This document shows positions 6,226 through 10,431 of a stretch of 10,431 nt of DNA, one piece after another. Both the position numbers and the translations under genes were made by a program. The DNA is from Clostridiales bacterium (GTDB taxonomy: Bacteria > Bacillota > Clostridia > Oscillospirales > Oscillospiraceae): positions 5,191-15,621 of the forward strand of contig DPCD01000022.1 in NCBI GenBank assembly GCA_003516765.1. Reading direction: 5' to 3'. Numbering within the stretch: position 1 is the stretch's first letter; every line of letters starts with the position of its first letter. The notes beneath the pieces were generated by a model. It ran no database searches and was not told the DNA's origin. It saw nothing but the letters and a program-made list of their open reading frames with translations.

Positions 6226-7302
6226 TCACCTCTTCAGCTTCGGGTCGAACGCATCGCGAAGACCGTCGCCCAACAGATTCAGGCTCAGCACGATCAGACA
6301 GATCATCAGAGCCGGGAAAATCAGCTTATACGGATAGGTCTGAAGCCCCTGACGCGCAGAGTTTGCAAGAGAGCCCAGAGACGGCATCGGCGCGTTGACG
6401 CCGAGACCAATGAAGCTCAGGTAGCTCTCGGTGAAGATTGCCGACGGAATCTGCAGCGCCGTCGAGACAATGATAACCGAAAGACAGTTCGGCAGGATGT
6501 GCTTGCGGATGATCCAGCCGGGCTTTGCGCCGATCGAGCGCGCAGCAAGCACGAACTCGTTTTCCTTGATCGAGAGAATCTGACCGCGGATAAGGCGCGC
6601 CATACCGACCCAGTAAAGAAGTCCGAAGACGATGAACATGGAAACCATGTTCGAGCCGAGCTTTGCAAGCGCCGAGCCTGCCGGGAACGTCAGCGTCTGG
6701 TTGAGAACCGTCGCCAGCAGGATAATGACCAGCATATCGGGAAGCGAATAGATGATATCGACGAAGCGCATGAGAATCAGGTCGACGCGCCCACCGGCGT
6801 AGCCCGAGACGCTGCCGACAATCATGCCGATGATCAGCACGATGATGCTCGCGAAGAAGCCGACGACGAGCGAAATTCTCGTGCCGTAGATCACGCGGAT
6901 GAAGTAGTCGCGGCACTGCTCGTCGGTGCCCATGATGTGCGGGAAGCGCGTGCCGCCCTCGTCGATGTATTTCTGCTCCGCCTTGCTGTAGGTGAACGGC
7001 GCGAGATTCTTTGCGCCCTTGTCGCGCTTGCCGTTGACCGAGAGGATTTCCTCATAGCCGTAGGGCACGATCATGGGAGCGACGATGATCGTCAGGATGA
7101 TTGCCGCAAGGACAACGATACTCAGCACCGCCAGCGGGTTTTTGAAGAGCTTGCGCATACCGTCTTTGAAGAAGGACGTGCTTTCGCTCATGACGTCCTG
7201 CTGCCGCTTTTCCTCGTCCGTCGCTCTTTCGAACTTCGAAAGGTCGATCTGGGCGCTCAGAATCTGCTTTTTGGGCGTCTTGTTGGGATCAAAATTTTCC
7301 AT
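6226..7302 (-). CDS. oppC: Oligopeptide ABC transporter permease, OppC/DppC type
   Basis: This 358-residue membrane protein has a roughly 55-residue polar cytoplasmic N-terminus and a first membrane helix (about 57-80). An external loop of about 55 residues follows and includes the typical HIMGTDEQCRDYF. The BPD_transp_1 core then follows with about five more helices. The EAA loop that contacts the ATPases is at 252-271 (LAARSIGAKPGWIIRKHILP). FIGLGV near 297-302 and the C-terminal GDGLRDAFDPKLK are typical of OppC. The ATG at 7300-7302 has CCTCCC in the complement (GGGAGG, 7310-7315) 7 nt upstream. The gene begins 16 nt after the oppB stop. It forms the translocation pore together with OppB. 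No defects were seen. Confidence 0.94.
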   Translation of the reverse strand: MENFDPNKTPKKQILSAQIDLSKFERATDEEKRQQDVMSESTSFFKDGMRKLFKNPLAVLSIVVLAAIILTIIVAPMIVPYGYEEILSVNGKRDKGAKNLAPFTYSKAEQKYIDEGGTRFPHIMGTDEQCRDYFIRVIYGTRISLVVGFFASIIVLIIGMIVGSVSGYAGGRVDLILMRFVDIIYSLPDMLVIILLATVLNQTLTFPAGSALAKLGSNMVSMFIVFGLLYWVGMARLIRGQILSIKENEFVLAARSIGAKPGWIIRKHILPNCLSVIIVSTALQIPSAIFTESYLSFIGLGVNAPMPSLGSLANSARQGLQTYPYKLIFPALMICLIVLSLNLLGDGLRDAFDPKLKR

Positions 7303-7318
7303 ATCGCGTCCTCCCTTC

Positions 7319-8230
7319 TCAGTCGAATTTGATGCGCGGGTCTACGAGCTTGTACAAAAGATCGCAGATCAGGTTCGCCACGACCATCAGCGTTGCCAGG
7401 AAGATGGTCGTCGCCATGATCATGGTATAGTCGCGGTTGGTAATGGCGCTGACAAACTTGCTGCCGATGCCGCCGACGGTGAAAATGGTCTCAATGACCA
7501 TCGAGCCCGTGATGATGTAGGCAATCTGCGGACCGGCGTACGTAATGACCGGAAGCAGAGAGTTTCGCAGCGCGTGCTTGAAGATGACCTTCCACTTCGC
7601 CACGCCCTTTGCCTTTGCCGTGCGGATGTAGTCCTGGCTCAAAGCGTCCAGCATGCTGGACTTGGAAAGTCTCGTGACATACGCCATCGGATAAGCCGAA
7701 AGCGCGATGACCGGCAGAAGATAATTGGGCTGGTTGGGGTCCCAGACCGGGAACCACGCAAGCCTGATGCAGAACACCAGAAGCAGCAGCGTTGCCAGCA
7801 CGAAGCTCGGCACCGCCGTAAAGAGCGTCGAGAAGAACACGATGATACGGTCGGGAAGCTTGTTGCGCATCAAAGCGGCAAAGCTTCCGAACACCGTGCC
7901 GCACAGCAGCGCCACGGCAATTGCCATCAGACCGAGCTTTGCCGAAATCGGGAACGACTCGGCGATAATTTCGGTGATGTTGCGTCCGTTTTTGAGGGAC
8001 ACGCCGAAGTCTCCGTGCAGCAGGTTCTTCATATATAGAAGAAATTGCTCCGGAACCGGCTTGTCCAGATTGTAGCGCCGGTTCAGCGCCTCAATGGTCG
8101 CCTCGCTCAGCGCTTTCTCCCGGTTGAACGGACCGCCTGGGATCGCGTTCATAACGAAAAATGTGATGGCACATATGATAAATACCGTCAGAATGGCAAG
8201 TAAGATGCGTTTGACAATATATCTGCCCAC
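7319..8230 (-). CDS. oppB: Oligopeptide ABC transporter permease, OppB/DppB type
   Basis: This permease subunit is 303 residues, close to the usual family length. The N-terminal GRYIVKRILLAILTVF helix and NAIPGGPF are the expected opening. The conserved GDFGVSL precedes the BPD_transp_1 core, which has about five further helices. The EAA loop lies at about 201-222 (YIRTAKAKGVAKWKVIFKHA), and the end is LVDPRIKFD. I chose a GTG start at 8228-8230 because GGGAG (8239-8243) lies 8 nt upstream. Reading further upstream to an ATG at 8383 would add about 50 basic residues unlike the family and would run through the promoter. It is the first gene of the opp operon. The upstream promoter and an untranslated leader of about 72 nt support the GTG. 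Confidence 0.92.
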   Translation of the reverse strand: MGRYIVKRILLAILTVFIICAITFFVMNAIPGGPFNREKALSEATIEALNRRYNLDKPVPEQFLLYMKNLLHGDFGVSLKNGRNITEIIAESFPISAKLGLMAIAVALLCGTVFGSFAALMRNKLPDRIIVFFSTLFTAVPSFVLATLLLLVFCIRLAWFPVWDPNQPNYLLPVIALSAYPMAYVTRLSKSSMLDALSQDYIRTAKAKGVAKWKVIFKHALRNSLLPVITYAGPQIAYIITGSMVIETIFTVGGIGSKFVSAITNRDYTMIMATTIFLATLMVVANLICDLLYKLVDPRIKFD

Positions 8231-8301
8231 ATTCTTCACTCCCTTCTGTTGTTTTGTTTTCTTTTCAGCCCGGTCTGCCGGAAACCGGCGGATCAGGGTG
8301 T

Positions 8302-8337
8302 TCTGTTTATTATAACGGTTTGGCGCGGTTTGGTCAA
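8302..8337 (-). promoter_or_regulatory. Main promoter of the opp operon
   Basis: On the minus strand TTGACC (8332-8337) and a perfect TATAAT (8309-8314) are exactly 17 bp apart, which is close to the sigma-A consensus. The predicted start is near 8302. The leader contains a small GCCGG/CCGGC hairpin (8277-8289). No CodY-like or other operator could be named with confidence. Confidence 0.85.
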
Positions 8338-8432
8338 TCCTTTTTCGTCTGCCGGCGACATTTTCTAAACGCAGCGTCTGCATTTCCCCGCTCCGGCGGC
8401 TAAAAGCTTTCTCATTTTCTCACATTTTCGAA

Positions 8433-8467
8433 GAATCTCCATGTTCTTCCAGACATACAGCCGTCCA
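8433..8467 (+). promoter_or_regulatory. Candidate sigma-E-like sporulation promoter for the SleC-like cluster
   Basis: GAATCTC (8433-8439) and CATACAG (8454-8460) are 14 bp apart. They agree in part with the Bacillus/Clostridium sigma-E pattern (-35 near kmATATT, -10 near CATACAmT): 5 of 7 positions in the -35 and all of CATACA in the -10. No good sigma-A promoter was seen for the plus-strand genes. A GGCATATA at 8502-8509 also resembles a sigma-F/G -10 but lacks a good -35. An AGGAGG at 8471-8476 has no start codon at a usable distance. A mother-cell sigma factor would fit a spore-cortex gene. Confidence 0.35.
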
Positions 8468-8533
8468 TATAGGAGGAACACGGAACCATTTCCCCGCGCC
8501 TGGCATATACTGATGGATACAGGAGGCGATGAT

Positions 8534-8929
8534 ATGGATGCACAGGGCACCGTTGTGGTGCGTCTTTCCACTTCCAGCGCCAGAATTCCCCTACAGGGCG
8601 CAACGGTTACCATCACAAAGCGGCTTCCGGGCAGCAAAACGCAGCTGCTTGCCGTGCGCGTGACGAACTTCGACGGGCTGACGGACCCCGTCGCCATCGA
8701 AACTCCGCCGATGGCAGAAAGCCGGAGCTACCAGAATACCTCCGTCCCCTACGCCGTCATTGACATCCGCGCCGAGCATTCGGGCTTCGACCGCGTGATT
8801 GTGCAGAACGCGCAGGTCTTTCCGGATACCGAAACCCGGCAGGAGCTCTCGCTCATTCCGACGCCGGAGCTTCCAAGCTCCTTCGACCGCACCGAAACGT
8901 TCGTCGTTCCGCCGCAGAATCTGTCGTGA
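8534..8929 (+). CDS. SleC pro-domain-like protein (free-standing beta-sandwich domain)
   Basis: This 131-residue protein has no signal peptide or membrane helix. It begins GTVVVRLSTSSARIPLQGAT and reads as a carboxypeptidase-regulatory-like beta sandwich. The end (YAVIDIRAEHSGFDRVIVQN, AQVFPDTETRQELSLIPTPE) resembles, from memory, the N-terminal pre/pro-region of clostridial spore cortex-lytic enzymes of the SleC type. There that region is joined to the catalytic part and kept until germination. Here it ends in TGA (8927-8929). The next ORF starts 9 nt later in the same frame, with its ribosome-binding site overlapping the stop. The ATG at 8534-8536 has AGGAGG (8521-8526) at 7 nt, so the upstream in-frame ATGs are not preferred. 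A role as chaperone or inhibitor of the downstream enzyme is inference. Confidence 0.7.
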   Translation: MDAQGTVVVRLSTSSARIPLQGATVTITKRLPGSKTQLLAVRVTNFDGLTDPVAIETPPMAESRSYQNTSVPYAVIDIRAEHSGFDRVIVQNAQVFPDTETRQELSLIPTPELPSSFDRTETFVVPPQNLS

Positions 8930-8938
8930 GGTGAAGCC

Positions 8939-10225
8939 ATGCCGACCTCTGTCATCCCCTACATCCCCGAGACCATCGTCGTCCATCTGGGCGCACCGAC
9001 CGCATCCGCGGCAAATGTCACCGTTCCTTTCACCGACTATGTCAAAAACGTCGTCTCCAGCGAAATCTACCCCACCTGGGAGCCCGCAGCGCTGGAGGCA
9101 AACACGCTGGCGATCATTTCCTTCGCCCTCAACCGCTACTATACCGAGTATTACCGCAGCCGCGGCTACGATTTTGACATCACGTCCTCCACTGCCATCG
9201 ACCAGAAGTACATCGAAGGGCGGAACATCTATGAAAACATCTCCGTCCTCGTCGATGAAATCTTCGACCGGTATCTGCGGCGCGAGGGCTTTGTCGAGCC
9301 GCTGGCGGCAAAGTTCTGCAACGGCGTCACGACCACGTGCGAGGGCCTCAGCCAGTGGGGCTCACAGTATCTTGCCGAGGGCGGCGCGGACGCTTTTTCG
9401 ATTCTGCGCTCGTACTACGGCAATATTGAGCTGGTCACGAACGCGCCCGTCCAGGAGCCGTCGCCGTCCTACCCCGGCACGCCTCTGCGCCGGGGCGATA
9501 CAAATGCCGACGTGGCGCTGGTCCAGTTCATGCTCAACCGGAATTCCCAGAACTACCCTGCCATTCCGAAGCTCACGGTCGACGGCGTGTTCGGCGCGGC
9601 AACAGAGGAATCGGTCCGCGCGTTCCAGTCGATCTTCGATCTGGCGTCCGACGGCATTGTGGGTCCCGCGACGTGGTACCAGCTGGTTCTGCTCTACGTC
9701 GCCGTACAGCGGCTCTCCGAGCTTCGGTCTCTGGGGCAGACCTATACGCGCTACAACTGGGAGCTGCCAGAGCCGCTCTCTGTCGGCGATACCGGAAGCC
9801 GGGTCACGTTTTTGCAGTATGTCCTGTCCGTTCTCGCCGCGTTCATTCCGTCCATTCCCGCCGCTGATATCACAGGCACCTACACCGAAAATACCCAGGA
9901 GTCGGTGCGCGCCTTTCAGGATTTTGCCGGGCTTTCCCCCACAGGCTCGATTGACGACGCAACCTGGAACGCCCTTTACGCGCAGTATGCCGGCATCCGG
10001 CAGGAGGTTCTGTCCGATGGCGAGCTGTTTCCGATTACAGAGCTGGAAGATCCGGAGGCAACCCCTGTCTTTGCCTCCGATGCGCCTGCCGCGCCGCCCG
10101 CTTCCATCTTCCCGCAGCCGCCCACCGGAGAAGCGGCGCAGCGCTATTCCGACACATCGCGATTTCTGCAATACCCCGCCGGAGGCTTTGCCCCCGGACA
10201 GCAGGACGAGGAGGGACCCGTATGA
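8939..10225 (+). CDS. SleC-like spore cortex-lytic protein: SpoIID domain plus two peptidoglycan-binding repeats
   Basis: This is a 428-residue protein. Residues about 28-165 form a SpoIID/LytB-type domain. FTDYVKNVVSSEIYPTW holds E42, at the position of the catalytic Glu of SpoIID lytic transglycosylases. CNGVTTTCEGLSQWGSQYL corresponds to the conserved GxSQxG stretch. Two PG_binding_1 repeats follow, at about 182-255 (DGVFGAATEESVRAFQ, DGIVGPATW) and 278-355 (TGTYTENTQESVRAFQ, TGSIDDATW). A Pro/Ala-rich tail ends the chain. No signal peptide is present, as might be expected for a mother-cell-made spore protein. The likely role is cortex peptidoglycan lysis at germination. GAGGTG (8928-8933) serves the ATG at 8939. 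The usual SleC has one binding repeat as far as I recall, so the second is a difference. The 3' end overlaps the next gene by ATGA. Confidence 0.82.
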   Translation: MPTSVIPYIPETIVVHLGAPTASAANVTVPFTDYVKNVVSSEIYPTWEPAALEANTLAIISFALNRYYTEYYRSRGYDFDITSSTAIDQKYIEGRNIYENISVLVDEIFDRYLRREGFVEPLAAKFCNGVTTTCEGLSQWGSQYLAEGGADAFSILRSYYGNIELVTNAPVQEPSPSYPGTPLRRGDTNADVALVQFMLNRNSQNYPAIPKLTVDGVFGAATEESVRAFQSIFDLASDGIVGPATWYQLVLLYVAVQRLSELRSLGQTYTRYNWELPEPLSVGDTGSRVTFLQYVLSVLAAFIPSIPAADITGTYTENTQESVRAFQDFAGLSPTGSIDDATWNALYAQYAGIRQEVLSDGELFPITELEDPEATPVFASDAPAAPPASIFPQPPTGEAAQRYSDTSRFLQYPAGGFAPGQQDEEGPV

Positions 10226-10431
10226 TTCTGCCGGAGGACTACATCAACCGCCCCGTGCGCAGTCTGCAGACGATGCTGCGGGTGCTGTCAACGATTTTCC
10301 CGGCGCTTTTGAACGTCAACCCCGACGGCATCTATGGAGAAAGCACAAAAAATGCCGTCTCCGCTTTTCAGCGCTTCGCGCATCTGCCCGCGACGGGAAT
10401 TGCCGAAACCGAAACCTGGAACGCGCTTGCC
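10222..10431 (+). CDS. Peptidoglycan-binding domain protein (N-terminal part, runs off the window)
   Basis: Seventy codons are visible. After MILPEDYINRPVRSLQTML, one PG_binding_1 repeat is recognisable by NPDGIYGESTKNAVSAFQ and the closing ATGIAETETWNAL. Its ATG shares four bases (ATGA) with the stop of the preceding gene, and AGGAGG (10209-10214) lies 7 nt upstream, so translation is coupled. The protein is probably a further cortex- or coat-associated peptidoglycan-binding component. Its catalytic domain, if any, lies beyond the edge. Confidence 0.8.
   Translation, partial: MILPEDYINRPVRSLQTMLRVLSTIFPALLNVNPDGIYGESTKNAVSAFQRFAHLPATGIAETETWNALA

Noticed and set aside
5045..6337. 430-codon open frame on the plus strand
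   Set aside because: It is antisense to the two ATPase genes, whose Walker and signature motifs are on the minus strand.
8231..8383. N-terminal extension of oppB to an ATG at 8383
   Set aside because: The extra 50 residues are basic and unlike permease N-termini, and the stretch contains the consensus opp promoter.

Overview
The window looks like chromosome from a spore-forming Firmicute of class Clostridia, probably an Oscillospiraceae/Ruminococcaceae-type gut bacterium. The reasons are GC-rich coding sequence, strong AGGAGG/GGGAG ribosome-binding sites, near-consensus sigma-A promoters, a lipoprotein-type oligopeptide transporter and a SleC-like spore-cortex gene set. The taxonomy is inference; no rRNA or tRNA is present.

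Layout, left to right. (1) 1-176, minus: the N-terminus of a COG2509-type FAD-dependent dehydrogenase, with its own promoter near 260-288. (2) 381-1856, minus: a membrane-anchored L,D-transpeptidase, with a promoter at 1900-1927 and a terminator at 306-342. (3) 1928-2254: no convincing gene, but an unusually dense run of stem-loops (about 1990-2214) next to a strong minus-strand terminator (2213-2247). (4) 2255-8230, minus: an oligopeptide ABC transporter in the order oppB-oppC-oppD-oppF-oppA, driven by a near-perfect promoter at 8309-8337. oppA has an additional promoter of its own at 4166-4195. (5) 8231-8533: divergent intergenic region with the opp promoter on the minus strand and a weak sigma-E-like candidate on the plus strand. 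(6) 8534 to the end, plus: three coupled genes: a SleC pro-domain-like protein, a SpoIID-domain protein with two peptidoglycan-binding repeats, and the start of another peptidoglycan-binding protein.

The most notable object is the substrate-binding protein gene oppA. The segment that normally ends this family (about 80 residues) sits near the N-terminus, between the lipoprotein linker and domain I, and the reading frame stops where that segment should begin. This is a circular-permutation-like order. The same gene carries an in-frame TAG where the family has the Trp of its LKWSDG motif. It is therefore either a rearranged and recently inactivated gene, a recoded one, or an assembly or base-call artefact. 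The other transporter genes look intact.

The second notable point is that the SleC-like pro-domain and the catalytic region are two separate, closely coupled ORFs in the same frame, divided by one TGA and a new ribosome-binding site. In the clostridial SleC proteins I recall they form one chain.
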